Assembly: GCF_018324205.1 (NCBI RefSeq)
Contig: NZ_AP023356.1
Location: 6,635,501-6,699,500 of the forward strand
Length of the DNA stretch: 64,000 bases
Direction of reading: 5' to 3'
Source: Actinoplanes ianthinogenes
Lineage (GTDB): Bacteria; Actinomycetota; Actinomycetes; Mycobacteriales; Micromonosporaceae
The position numbers and the translations under genes were made by a program. The notes under the pieces are model-generated. The model made no database searches and had not been told where the DNA came from. It worked only from the letters and a program-made list of their open reading frames with translations. The stretch's first letter is position 1. The number at the start of each line of letters is the position of its first letter. Shown in pieces: positions 25,374 through 34,087 of the stretch.

Positions 25374-25706
25374 CTAGGGAGCCTGGTAGAGGCCGAACAG
25401 GTTGCCGTCGGTGTCCCGGAGGGTGGCGATCAGCGGGCCGCCGACGTCGTGCACCGGGATCTCCTCGGTCGCGCCGGTCGCGATCAGCGAGGCCATCTCC
25501 GCGTGGATGTCGCCGGTGTGCCAGTACACGATCGGGCCGGCGGCCACGTCGCCGTGCGGGTCGAGGCCCAGCTCGGGGCCGCCCTCCGGGCGGAAGCCGA
25601 CGTAGTAGGGCGCGTCGGCGTACGGTTCGGTGCCGAGCAGCCGGGTGTACAGGGCCTTGGCGGCGTCCAGATCCTTGACCGGGACGGTGATCGTGCGGAT
25701 CGGCAT
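25374..25706 (-). CDS. VOC-family (glyoxalase/dioxygenase-fold) protein
   Basis: 110 aa, one VOC domain. PIRTITVPVKDLDAAKALYTRLLG opens the domain and LIATLRDTDGNLFGLYQAP closes it, with the usual metal-ligand-type Glu/His positions only partly clear (YYVGFRPEGGPELGLD). The ATG at 25706 is chosen because the upstream part lacks a domain. The activity cannot be predicted. Its stop codon lies within the CTAG flank of the MITE-like element. Confidence 0.82.
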   Translation of the reverse strand: MPIRTITVPVKDLDAAKALYTRLLGTEPYADAPYYVGFRPEGGPELGLDPHGDVAAGPIVYWHTGDIHAEMASLIATGATEEIPVHDVGGPLIATLRDTDGNLFGLYQAP

Positions 25707-25785
25707 GGCCTCACCGTATGCCGGGGCGGCGGTGCGCGACGGCCGGATCACCACGATGGTTTTCCGCGACCACCCACGGACGTCG

Positions 25786-25839
25786 CCCTTTCGGGCTGAG
25801 CGTTCTGGACGCGTCAGCGGCCAGCTCAGCCCGGAAGGG
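25786..25839. other. Strong stem-loop in the gap after the acyl-CoA ligase
   Basis: CCCTTTCGGGCTGAGC (25786-25801) pairs with GCTCAGCCCGGAAGGG (25824-25839), 15 Watson-Crick pairs plus one G-T, around a 22-nt loop. No T-run follows directly. It lies between the VOC gene start and a second hairpin at 25915. Confidence 0.6.
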
Positions 25840-25914
25840 TCCCTGGCGGGAGCGACGATCGGTGATCAGCGCGGCCCGAGTGGATATCTTGAAGTTGATC
25901 TGCGAAAACGCGAA

Positions 25915-25946
25915 GAAGGCCGCCTTCCCGATGGAAAGCGGCCTTC
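25915..25946 (-). terminator. Intrinsic-type terminator of the acyl-CoA ligase gene
   Basis: GAAGGCCGCCTTCC (25915-25928) pairs with GGAAAGCGGCCTTC (25933-25946) with one mismatch and a 4-nt loop. Read on the minus strand it lies 12 bp after the ligase stop and is followed by TTCGCGTTTTC. This is the expected place for the ligase terminator. Confidence 0.65.
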
Positions 25947-25958
25947 CGGCAAAACTAC

Positions 25959-27782
25959 TCAGATCTGCGCGAGGCTGCCCTTGTACATCTCGTCGATCTG
26001 CTCGGCGAAGTTCGTCTCGACGCTGCGCCGCTTGATCTTCATGGACGGCGTCACCTCGCCCGCCTCGATGCTCAGGTCGCGCGGCAGGATGCTGAACTTC
26101 TTGACCGTCTCCCAGCGGTTGAGCTTGCTGTTGAGCTCGGCCAGGTATCCCTCGACCAGGGCGTGCGTCTCCGGCGCGGCGACGATCTCGGCGTAGCTCT
26201 TGCCGGCCAGCGGGCCGCCGGCGGCCCAGGTGACGATCGCCTCCTCGTCGAGGGCGATCAGCATGGTGACGAAGTTGCGGGACTGGCCGATGACGATCGC
26301 CTGGGAGGTGTAGGGGCACACCGCCTTGAACGCGCCCTCGATCGCGCTCGGCGCGATGAACTTGCCGCCGGACGTCTTGACCAGGTCCTTCTTGCGGTCG
26401 GTGATTTTCAGGAAGCCGTCCGCGTCGAGCTCGCCGATGTCGCCGGTGCGCAGGAAGCCGTCGTCGGTGAACGCCTCCTTGGTGGCCTCCGGCAGGTTGT
26501 GGTAGCCCCGCATCACCGGGGCGCCGCGCATCAGCACCTCGCCGTCGGCGTCGATGCGGACCTCCAGGTCGCCGATCGCCTCGCCGACCGTGCCGATCTT
26601 GAGGCGGCCGTTGCGGTTCACGAAGTTCGCCGCGGAGGCCTCGGTCATGCCGTAGCCCTCCAGGATCGGCAGGTTGGCCGCGGCGAAGAACTCGGAGATG
26701 TCCCGGCTGAGCGCGGCCGAGCCGCTGACCAGCACCCGCAGCCGGCCGCCGAGCCGGTCCTGGAGCTTCTTGAAGACCAGCCGTTCGGCCACCGCGTACT
26801 GCGCCGCGAGGACCGCGCCGACCGGCTTGCCGGCCTGCTCCAGGGCGACCTTGCGCTTGCCGGTCCGGACCGCCCAGGTGAAGATTTTCGCCTTGGCGCC
26901 ACCGCCGGCCAGGCCGCTCGTGACGGTCTTGTTGTAGACCTTCTCGAAGATGCGGGGGGCGGCGCACATCAGCGTCGGGCGGATCAGCGCCAGCTTGTCG
27001 ACCAGTTTGTCCACCCGGCCGTCGACGTAGGTGGGTACGCCGACGTGCAGGATGCCGCAGAGCAGCGTCTTGCCGAACGCGTGCGACATCGGCAGCCACA
27101 GGTAGTGCAGGTCGTCGGGGGAGAACAGGCCCAAGTCGTTCTGCGCGACGCCCTCCCAGGTCCAGCCGCGGTGCAGCAGCTCGACGCCCTTGGGCCGGCC
27201 GGTGGTGCCGGAGGTGTAGATCAGCGTGGCGATGTGGTCCGGCGTGAGCTGGGCGATCACGTCGTCGATCAGGCTCGGCTCGCGCCGCAGCGCCGCGGCG
27301 CCCAGCTCCTCGAGCTCGGCCAGGGTGATCTGCGGCGGGGTGGCGCCGGCGTCGGCCGGGCCGTCGATCAGCACCACCTTGGTGATCGAGGTCTCCGCGC
27401 CGGAGATCTTCATCGCCTGCTTCGGGTTCTCCGCGATCAGCACCTTGGACCCGGAGTCGGCCACGATGAACGTGGTGTCCTCGGGCTCGGTGGTCGGGTA
27501 GACCGTGGTGGCGGCCGCGCCGGCCACGTTGATGCCGAGATCGGCCAGGATCCACTCCAGGCGAGTGCCGGAGAGGATCGCGACCCGGTCCTCCAGCCCG
27601 ACGCCGAGCTCGCGCAGACCGGCCGCGATGGCCTTGGTGCGCTCGCCCACCTGCCGCCAGGTCAGCCAGTCCATGCCGGTGTCATCCGCGTTCGGACCGG
27701 CGAACGCCTGCGCGTCCGGGGTCTTCGCCACGCGCTGGAAGAGCATGTCCGGGATCGACCGGTAGGGAACCTCAAGAGCCAT
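25959..27782 (-). CDS. Long-chain fatty-acid-CoA ligase, FadD15-like
   Basis: 607 aa AMP-forming ligase that activates long-chain fatty acids through an acyl-adenylate. P-loop LIYTSGTTGRPKGVELLH, adenine region LPMSHAFGKTLL, and A5 block LEGYGMTEASAANF. LRTGDIGELDADGFLKITDRKKD is followed by the C-terminal lysine region (MKIKRRSVETNFAEQIDEMY). The long-chain subgroup is indicated by its length and the ending like mycobacterial FadD15. Soluble or membrane-associated. A terminator-type hairpin follows its stop. It is divergent from the PfkB gene. Confidence 0.92.
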   Translation of the reverse strand: MALEVPYRSIPDMLFQRVAKTPDAQAFAGPNADDTGMDWLTWRQVGERTKAIAAGLRELGVGLEDRVAILSGTRLEWILADLGINVAGAAATTVYPTTEPEDTTFIVADSGSKVLIAENPKQAMKISGAETSITKVVLIDGPADAGATPPQITLAELEELGAAALRREPSLIDDVIAQLTPDHIATLIYTSGTTGRPKGVELLHRGWTWEGVAQNDLGLFSPDDLHYLWLPMSHAFGKTLLCGILHVGVPTYVDGRVDKLVDKLALIRPTLMCAAPRIFEKVYNKTVTSGLAGGGAKAKIFTWAVRTGKRKVALEQAGKPVGAVLAAQYAVAERLVFKKLQDRLGGRLRVLVSGSAALSRDISEFFAAANLPILEGYGMTEASAANFVNRNGRLKIGTVGEAIGDLEVRIDADGEVLMRGAPVMRGYHNLPEATKEAFTDDGFLRTGDIGELDADGFLKITDRKKDLVKTSGGKFIAPSAIEGAFKAVCPYTSQAIVIGQSRNFVTMLIALDEEAIVTWAAGGPLAGKSYAEIVAAPETHALVEGYLAELNSKLNRWETVKKFSILPRDLSIEAGEVTPSMKIKRRSVETNFAEQIDEMYKGSLAQI

Positions 27783-27894
27783 CAGGCGCCGCCTTAACCT
27801 GAACAGGGGGACGTAACGTCGTTGTTACCGCACAGTAATGCGGTGGCGGTGACACGGGAAGAGTGCCCCGGCAACTGGCGTCAATCCTAGTCGT

Positions 27895-27900
27895 TACCGT
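27895..27900 (+). promoter_or_regulatory. -10 box for a probably leaderless PfkB kinase gene
   Basis: TACCGT ends 6 bp before the ATG at 27907, with no ribosome site between. This fits a leaderless transcript. The 124-bp gap to the divergent acyl-CoA ligase start presumably holds both promoters. Confidence 0.35.
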
Positions 27901-27906
27901 GACCGC

Positions 27907-28761
27907 ATGACGTTTCTGGTTATCGGCGGGACCGGGATCGACACCGTGGTTCCGGTGGCCGGCCTGCCGGTGCTCGGCGCCGACTCCGCGCGGCCGCGAG
28001 GACCCATCACGGACCACGTCTCGCACACCGGCACCTGCGTGGCGCTCGGGCTGCGCGCGCTCGGCGAGCCGGTGCGGGTGATCGACACGCTCGGTGACGA
28101 CGAGCCGGGGCGGCGGATCGCCGAGGCGTTCCAGAAGTGGGAGATCCCGCTGGTCGCGGCGCCGGCGCCGGCCGGGACCCGGCGCGCGGTCAACCTGATG
28201 AGCCCGGACGGGCGGCGGCTCTCCCTGTACGACGGGCGCGACGTCCCCGGATACCGGCTGCCGGAGTCGTACTACGTGCCGCTGCCGGCCGGGATCCGGC
28301 ACGTGCACGTGACGATCATGGACTGGGCCCGGCACCTGCTCCCGTCGCTGCGGGCGGCCGGGGTGACCGTCTCGACCGACCTGCACGACTGGGACGGGAC
28401 GAATCCGTACCACCTGGAGTTCGCCCGCCAGGCCGACCTGGTCTTCGTCAGCGGGGTGCAGCTGGCCGGCCGGGTCCCGGCCGACCGGGTGGTGGTCACC
28501 CACGGCGCCGGCGGCGCCGACCTGATCACCCCGGATGGGGTGACGCACCGGGACGCGGTCGACCCGCTCGCGCCGATCGTGGACACCAACGGGGCCGGGG
28601 ACGCGTTCGCCGCCGCCTTCCTGGCCGCCTGGACGGCGGGGAAGAGCGACGGCGAATGTCTCGACGACGGGGTGATCGCCGGGGCCTACGCCTGCACCAA
28701 GCCGGTGGGAGTGGACTCCTTCATCACCCGGGACGAGCTGGTCAGGCGACGCCGCCGCTGA
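27907..28761 (+). CDS. PfkB-family carbohydrate kinase
   Basis: 284 aa, ribokinase fold. Start VIGGTGIDTVVPVAG, N-terminal signature-like SHTGTCVALGLRALGEPV, and C-terminal ATP/anion-hole motif DTNGAGDAFAAAFLAAW with the catalytic Asp. It phosphorylates a sugar or nucleoside, but the substrate is not predictable. It is monocistronic: its end overlaps a tiny minus-strand gene by 20 bp. Confidence 0.9.
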   Translation: MTFLVIGGTGIDTVVPVAGLPVLGADSARPRGPITDHVSHTGTCVALGLRALGEPVRVIDTLGDDEPGRRIAEAFQKWEIPLVAAPAPAGTRRAVNLMSPDGRRLSLYDGRDVPGYRLPESYYVPLPAGIRHVHVTIMDWARHLLPSLRAAGVTVSTDLHDWDGTNPYHLEFARQADLVFVSGVQLAGRVPADRVVVTHGAGGADLITPDGVTHRDAVDPLAPIVDTNGAGDAFAAAFLAAWTAGKSDGECLDDGVIAGAYACTKPVGVDSFITRDELVRRRRR

Positions 28762-28846
28762 GCAGCGACACCCCTGGGCCGCTGATCACCGCGACCGCGG
28801 CGAGCGCCAGCAACAGCGCCGCGAACATGCCACGCCGGATCCTCAT
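28742..28846 (-). CDS. 34-residue hydrophobic small protein
   Basis: Starts MRIRRGMFAALLLALAAVAV and continues ISGPGVSLLSGGVA. A basic start, one hydrophobic stretch and a GGAGG 6 bp before the ATG make this more convincing than a chance frame. It could be a membrane microprotein or a short secreted peptide. It overlaps the end of the kinase gene by 20 bp and is divergent from the MocR gene at 28942, so it may be that regulator's target. No family is recognised. Confidence 0.45.
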   Translation of the reverse strand: MRIRRGMFAALLLALAAVAVISGPGVSLLSGGVA

Positions 28847-28941
28847 GCCAATCCTCCGGTACGAAGTGGACTAAAGATGAGCTGAGCGTAAGCGCCGGAA
28901 TACCTGCCGCGGGTATATCGGATTGTCTATACCGTCTAGGC

Positions 28942-30306
28942 GTGGATCTGGTCATCGACGGACACACGACCGCCGCGGTGTACAAGGCGCTGCGCGCGGC
29001 CGTCGCGGACGGCCGGCTGCCGGCCGGGCACCGGTTGCCGGCCAGCCGGGTGCTCGCCGCCGACCTGGGCGTCTCCCGGGGCAGCGTGGCCGGCGCCTAC
29101 GAGCGGCTGGTCGCCGAGGGGCACCTGACCGCCCGGGTCGGCGCCGGCACGTTCGTGGCCGCGGCGCGGGCGCCACGCCAGCCGCCGCGGTCCGTCCCGG
29201 ACCCGCTGCGCCCGCGCGCCGGGTGGACCTTCGACCCGGTCCCGACGAGCGGCGCCGGGGAGCCGCCGCGGTACGACTTCCGGGTCGGCATCCCGGACGC
29301 GTCGCTGTTCCCGTTCGACACCTGGCGGCGGATGGTCGGCGCGGAGTTGCGGCTGCGGGCCAACGGGCCGGGGACGTACGCCGATCCCTACGGGCATCCG
29401 GCGCTGCGGGCCGCCATCGCCCGCTATCTCGGGTACGCCCGCGCGGTCCGCGCCACCGCCGGCGACGTCCTGGTGACCAACGGCGCCCAGCACGCGTTCG
29501 ACCTGATCGGGCGGGTGCTGCTGCGCCCCGGTGACGTGGTGGCGATGGAGGAGCCGGGTTACCCGCCGGCCCGGGACCTGTTCACCTCGCTCGGCGCCCG
29601 GGTGGCCGGCGTGCCGGTGGACGCGGACGGGCTGGTGGTGGACGAGCTGCCGGCGCAGGCACGGATCGTGTACGTGACGCCGTCGCACCAGTTCCCGCTC
29701 GGGGCGGTGCTGAGCATGGACCGGCGGCAGCAGCTGCTGGAGTGGGCCCGGCGGCGGCAGAGCGCGATCGTGGAGGACGACTACGACAGCGAGTTCCGGT
29801 TCGGCAGCCGTCCGCTGGAGCCGCTGCGAGCGATGGACCGGTACGGGCGGGTGCTGTACGTGGGGACGTTCTCCAAGAGCATGCTGCCGACGATCCGGAC
29901 CGGGTTCGTGCTGGCGCCGCCGGGGCTGCGGGAGGCGCTCGCCGCGGCGCGGCAGTTGGGGGACGGGCATGGGCAGGTCGCCATGCAGGCGGCGCTGGCC
30001 CGGTTCATCGACGAGGGGCAACTGGCTCGGCATGTGCGGCGGGCGCGGCGGGAGTATGCGGCGCGCCATGCCCGAATAGTGTCGAAATTGGGCAAAATTT
30101 CGGGACTGGAGGTCCTGCCGTCAGCGGCAGGCCTCCACGTCACCGCCCTGCTTTCCCGCGACTTGTCCGAAATCTCGGACAGGTCGCTGGGGATCGAGGG
30201 CCTACTTCGGTACGGCGGTGACCGCCCCGGCCTCGTCCTCGGCTTCGGCGCCGTCGACCCCCTCCTGATCGACGAGGGCCTCGCCGCGCTGGCGGCGCTG
30301 CTGTGA
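28942..30306 (+). CDS. MocR-family (GntR-aminotransferase) regulator, PdxR-like
   Basis: 454 aa. N-terminal winged helix (about 8-75): LPASRVLAADLGVSRGSVAG and GHLTARVGAGTFV. Aminotransferase-like domain with VTNGAQHAFDLIGRVLL, YVTPSHQFPLGAVLSM, DDYDSEFRFGSRPLEPL, and the PLP lysine in GTFSKSMLPTIRTGF. PdxR-type members activate PLP synthesis; here no pdx gene is adjacent. A TACCGT -10 box 6 bp before the GTG suggests a leaderless start, and GTATA/TATAC inverted sequence lies just upstream (28913-28932). Its last 105 bp overlap the APC permease on the other strand. Confidence 0.9.
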   Translation: MDLVIDGHTTAAVYKALRAAVADGRLPAGHRLPASRVLAADLGVSRGSVAGAYERLVAEGHLTARVGAGTFVAAARAPRQPPRSVPDPLRPRAGWTFDPVPTSGAGEPPRYDFRVGIPDASLFPFDTWRRMVGAELRLRANGPGTYADPYGHPALRAAIARYLGYARAVRATAGDVLVTNGAQHAFDLIGRVLLRPGDVVAMEEPGYPPARDLFTSLGARVAGVPVDADGLVVDELPAQARIVYVTPSHQFPLGAVLSMDRRQQLLEWARRRQSAIVEDDYDSEFRFGSRPLEPLRAMDRYGRVLYVGTFSKSMLPTIRTGFVLAPPGLREALAAARQLGDGHGQVAMQAALARFIDEGQLARHVRRARREYAARHARIVSKLGKISGLEVLPSAAGLHVTALLSRDLSEISDRSLGIEGLLRYGGDRPGLVLGFGAVDPLLIDEGLAALAALL

Positions 30307-31494
30307 GACCTGGTAAACCAGCGCCCCACCCCCGAACACCAGGCTGAGCAGCGCCGGCCACCCGTTCAGCCAGAGCAGCCCGCACACCGCCAGGAACGCC
30401 ACCCCGGCCACCACCCGCGACCACCCGCGCGGCAGCAACCGCAGCGCCGCCGCCGTCCCCAGCACGTAGACCAGCGTGAAGCACCCGGTCACCAGCAGCG
30501 CCGAGGTGCGCAGCGCGATCGGCAGCAGCGCACACCCGATGCTGGTGACGAAGATGAAGGTGAGGGAGCGGCGCCGGCCCCCGAACACCCGGGCCGGCAG
30601 CGCGCCGTCCCGCGCCAGCGCCACCCCGAGCCGGCTGGCCCCGGCGTAGTACGCGTTCACCGCGCCCAGCGTCAGCACCACCGCGACCACCGCGGTCAGC
30701 GCCCGCACCGGCCCGCCCAGCCCGATGGCGAGCAGGTCGGCGAGCGGCGCCCGGCTGCCGGCCAGCGCCGGCCCGAGGGCGAGCACGCTGACCGCGGCCA
30801 CCGCCAGGTAGAGCACGCCGACCACGGCGACCGCGAGCATCGTGGCCCGGGGCACGTCCCGCCGCGGATTCCGGTACTCCGCGGAGAGCGAGGAGAGCGC
30901 CTCCCAGCCGGCGAATCCCCAGACCAGGATCGCGGCGGCGGCGCCGACCCCGTGCCAGCCGTGCGGGGTGAACGGGGTGAGGTTGCCGGTGTCCAGGTGC
31001 GGCAGCGCGGCCAGCACGGTGACCACCAGCAGGGTGGCCAGGGTGCCGGTGAGCACCAGCTGGACCCGGCCGGAGACGCGCAGGCCGAACCAGTTCATCG
31101 CGTAGGCGGCGCTGACCACGCCGAGGAAGGTGAGGAACTCGGTGACCTTGCCGCCGCCGGTGGCGTCGGCCACATAGCCGCCGGTGAACGCCGCGGCGAC
31201 CGGTGCGCCGAGCGGGACCGCGAAGTAGAAGCACCAGCCGACCGCGGCCGCGACCCGCGGGCCGAACGCCATCCCGGCGTACGTCGCCACCCCGCCGCCG
31301 TCCGGGAACCGCGCCCCGAGCGCCGCGAAGGTCCAGGCCAGGGGTGCGGAGAGCAGGATCAGGGCGAGCCAGGCGACCAGCGCGGCCGGGCCGGCGGCCT
31401 CGGCGGCCAGCGCCGGCATGGAGATCAGTCCGGTGCCCAGGACGGCGCCGATGGAGAGCGCGGCGCCCTGGGCGACCGAGAGTCGTGCGGTCAT
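30202..31494 (-). CDS. APC-superfamily amino-acid permease
   Basis: 430 aa with about 12 hydrophobic segments. The N-terminus SVAQGAALSIGAVLGTGLISM has the G-x-G-TG unwound-helix motif of APC carriers. FPDGGGVATYAGMAFGPR and VWGFAGWEALSSLSAEYRNP are conserved family loops. It resembles YjeH-like amino-acid exporters. The last 40 residues are acidic and cytoplasmic. Convergent with the MocR gene and overlapping its 3' end by 105 bp. Substrate unknown. Confidence 0.87.
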   Translation of the reverse strand: MTARLSVAQGAALSIGAVLGTGLISMPALAAEAAGPAALVAWLALILLSAPLAWTFAALGARFPDGGGVATYAGMAFGPRVAAAVGWCFYFAVPLGAPVAAAFTGGYVADATGGGKVTEFLTFLGVVSAAYAMNWFGLRVSGRVQLVLTGTLATLLVVTVLAALPHLDTGNLTPFTPHGWHGVGAAAAILVWGFAGWEALSSLSAEYRNPRRDVPRATMLAVAVVGVLYLAVAAVSVLALGPALAGSRAPLADLLAIGLGGPVRALTAVVAVVLTLGAVNAYYAGASRLGVALARDGALPARVFGGRRRSLTFIFVTSIGCALLPIALRTSALLVTGCFTLVYVLGTAAALRLLPRGWSRVVAGVAFLAVCGLLWLNGWPALLSLVFGGGALVYQVSQQRRQRGEALVDQEGVDGAEAEDEAGAVTAVPK

Positions 31495-31564
31495 GACTAC
31501 GAACCTAGATCGTGATCGGCCCCGGCTCCTGGGCCAATCAGGCCCGTTCTGGCCGAGCCAATCC

Positions 31565-32191
31565 CTAGAAACCGAGCTTCGCCCCGCGCAGCCGGTCGGC
31601 CGTCGCCGGGTCGCCGTCGATCCGCACCCGGGCGATCCGCTGGCGCCCGGAGAAGAACAGCGCCAGCTCGCCGGCGTCCCCGGTGATCCGCACCCGCGGC
31701 TGCTCCCCGGTCCGCACCGGCGGGAACCCGTCGGCGATCACCTCGGCCGGCAGCCCCATCCGGCGCAGCGAGATCCGGGAGGTGAGCTTGACGCTGCGCC
31801 AGAGCGCGGCCTGCTGGCCGGCCTCCAGCGGACGCGGCTCCCAGGCCGGGCCGGTCCGGCGTACGTCCTCGTGGTGGATGAAGAACTCCATGGTGTTGGC
31901 CAGCCCGTCGGTCAGCGGGTTGCTGACCGGGCTCCAGACCGGTGGATCGCGCAGCTCGTCGATCAGGTCCGGATAGGGCAGCGCGGCCTTGGCCAGCCGG
32001 ATCCGTTCGCCGTACGCGGCCAGGGCGGGGATGAACATCCCGGCCGAGGCGTCCGGCCGGCGGTCCCGGATCACCAGGTGCGCGGCCAGGTCACGGGTGG
32101 TCCATCCGGTGCAGAGTGTCGGCGCGTCCGGGCCCTCGCGCAGCAGCAGGTCGGCGAGCAACTGACGCTCCCGGCGGGCGTACTCGTTCAT
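31565..32191 (-). CDS. TIGR03085-family (maleylpyruvate isomerase N-terminal-like) metal-binding protein
   Basis: 208 aa DinB/MDMPI-like four-helix bundle. The start YARRERQLLADLLLREGPDAPTLC and the block GWTTRDLAAHLVIRDRRPDA are typical; the metal-binding His residues are in LAAHLVIR and EFFIHHEDVRRTGP. Such actinobacterial proteins often act with mycothiol, but this subgroup is uncharacterised. The ABC exporter begins 124 bp away in the opposite direction. Confidence 0.88.
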   Translation of the reverse strand: MNEYARRERQLLADLLLREGPDAPTLCTGWTTRDLAAHLVIRDRRPDASAGMFIPALAAYGERIRLAKAALPYPDLIDELRDPPVWSPVSNPLTDGLANTMEFFIHHEDVRRTGPAWEPRPLEAGQQAALWRSVKLTSRISLRRMGLPAEVIADGFPPVRTGEQPRVRITGDAGELALFFSGRQRIARVRIDGDPATADRLRGAKLGF

Positions 32192-32291
32192 CGGCCGATG
32201 GTATGTGTAATCGTGGCCACAATGTAAACAGTGGGGCTGGCGGAGCTTCCTTCGGCAGGATGGGATCGGTAAGGCCGGATCCGCCGGTCAA

Positions 32292-32310
32292 TACTTACCA
32301 GTCAGGTAGG
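32292..32310 (+). promoter_or_regulatory. TetR-type operator candidate at the ABC exporter start
   Basis: CTTACC and GGTAGG form a near-perfect inverted repeat around AGTCA, ending about 5 bp before the TTG start. A TACTTA -10-like hexamer overlaps it. Such sites often bind TetR regulators of exporters, but no TetR gene is adjacent. Confidence 0.35.
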
Positions 32311-32314
32311 GATT

Positions 32315-34087
32315 TTGAGCAGCAGAACCAGCCGCGACGTGCTGGGACGGGGTCTGCGGGTGCTCGGCCACGCGATCCGCACGGAGCCACGACTCTTCAC
32401 CATCGGCACGATCGGCAGCAGCCTGTTCGGCCTGCTGATCATCGCGAACTCCTACGTCGTCGGCTGGGTGATCGGTCACGTGGTGGTGCCCGCCTTCGCC
32501 ACCCACCGGGTCGGCACCGCGCAGCTCTCCCTGGTCGCCGCGATCTTCCTGGGGATCAGCGGGCTGCGGGTGGCCAGCATCTTCGGCCGCCGCCTCGGCG
32601 CCGGCTACATGCAGTTCCGGCTCCAGGCGCGCTATCGCAGCGCGGTCACCCGGCGCTACCTCGCGCTGCCCCCGGCCTGGCACCAGCGGCACGCCACCGG
32701 CAGTCTGCTCTCCAACGCGAACTCGGACGTCGAGGCGGCCTGGGTGCCGATCGCCCCGCTGCCGTTCGCGGTCGGCACCATCGTGATGCTGATCGCCGCG
32801 CTGATCTCGCTGTTCGCCACCGACTGGGTCCTCGCCCTGGTCGGCGCCACCCTGTTCCCCTCGCTGTTCGGGCTCAACCTGGTCTATTCGCGGCGGATGT
32901 CGCCACGGCAGATCCGCGCCCAGCGGACCCGGGCCAAGGTGAGCGCGGTCGCGCACGAGAGCTTCGACGGCGCCCTGGTGGTCAAGACGATGGGCCGCGA
33001 GGCCGACGAGTCGCGCCGCTTCGCGGTCTTCGTCGACGAGCTGCGCGACTCGCTGATCGCGGTGGGCCGGCTGCGCGGCCTGTTCGACCCGCTGATGGAC
33101 ATGCTGCCCAGCCTCGGCACCCTCGCGGTGCTGCTGCTCGGCGCCTGGCGCCTGGAGACCGGCGCGATCGGGGTGGCCGACCTGGTCAGCGTCGCCTTCC
33201 TGTTCACCGTGCTGGCCTTCCCGGTGCGCGCGATCGGCTGGGTGGTCGCCGAGCTGCCGCGCAGCGTGGCCGGGTGGGACCGGGTGCAGGCGGTGCTCGG
33301 CGCCGAGGGTGACCTCGCCTACGGCGAGGGTGCGCTGCCCGGTTCCGGCCCGGCCGAGTTGCGGTTCGATCGAGTGACTTTCCGGTACGCCGAGGGCCCG
33401 GCCGTCCTGCACGACGTCAGCTTCACCGTCCCGGCCGGCCGCACGGTCGCGCTGGTCGGCGCGACCGGCTCGGGCAAGTCGACGATCGCCTCGCTCGCCG
33501 TCCGGCTGGTCGACCCGGAATCCGGCACCGTCGGCGTGGACGGGGTGAAACTGCCCGATCTGAGCCTCGCCGCGCTGGCCGGGGCGACCGCGCTGGTCCC
33601 GCAGATCCCGTTCGTCTTCGACGACACGGTGCGCGGCAACATCGCCCTGGACCGGCCGGGCATCGACGACGACGCGGTCCGGGCGGCGCTGGCCCTGGCC
33701 CAGGCCGACCGGTTCGTCGACGGGCTGCCGGCCGGGCTGGACACCGCGGTCGGCGAGCGTGGCACCTCGCTCTCCGGCGGGCAGCGGCAGCGGCTCACGC
33801 TGGCCCGGGCGCTGGCCGGCAAGCCCCGGCTGCTGGTGCTCGACGACGCGACGAGCGCGGTCGACCCACGGGTGGAGGCGGCGATCCTGGGCGCGCTGCG
33901 AGGGTCCGACGCGGAGGCGTCGATCCTGGTGGTGGCGTACCGGCGGGCGACCATCGCGCTCGCCGACGAGGTGGTCTACCTGGAGCGGGGGCGGGTGCTG
34001 GCGACCGGGACGCACGCCGAGCTGATGGCGACCCAGGACGGGTATCGGGAGCTGGTCACGGCGTACGAGAAGGCGGAGAAACAGTGA
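32315..34087 (+). CDS. ABC exporter half-transporter, degenerate-site subunit
   Basis: 590 aa: six-helix type-IV exporter membrane domain (about 20-310) and ATPase domain (about 345-580). Walker A is LVGATGSGKST and the signature LSGGQRQR is intact. Walker B, however, ends LLVLDDATSA (Asp instead of catalytic Glu) and the H-loop is VVAYRRATI (Tyr for His). The TTG start follows AGGTAGGGA. The next gene overlaps by GTGA and has the complementary defect, so the two form a heterodimer. Export of a drug-like or lipid substrate is possible. Confidence 0.9.
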   Translation: MSSRTSRDVLGRGLRVLGHAIRTEPRLFTIGTIGSSLFGLLIIANSYVVGWVIGHVVVPAFATHRVGTAQLSLVAAIFLGISGLRVASIFGRRLGAGYMQFRLQARYRSAVTRRYLALPPAWHQRHATGSLLSNANSDVEAAWVPIAPLPFAVGTIVMLIAALISLFATDWVLALVGATLFPSLFGLNLVYSRRMSPRQIRAQRTRAKVSAVAHESFDGALVVKTMGREADESRRFAVFVDELRDSLIAVGRLRGLFDPLMDMLPSLGTLAVLLLGAWRLETGAIGVADLVSVAFLFTVLAFPVRAIGWVVAELPRSVAGWDRVQAVLGAEGDLAYGEGALPGSGPAELRFDRVTFRYAEGPAVLHDVSFTVPAGRTVALVGATGSGKSTIASLAVRLVDPESGTVGVDGVKLPDLSLAALAGATALVPQIPFVFDDTVRGNIALDRPGIDDDAVRAALALAQADRFVDGLPAGLDTAVGERGTSLSGGQRQRLTLARALAGKPRLLVLDDATSAVDPRVEAAILGALRGSDAEASILVVAYRRATIALADEVVYLERGRVLATGTHAELMATQDGYRELVTAYEKAEKQ

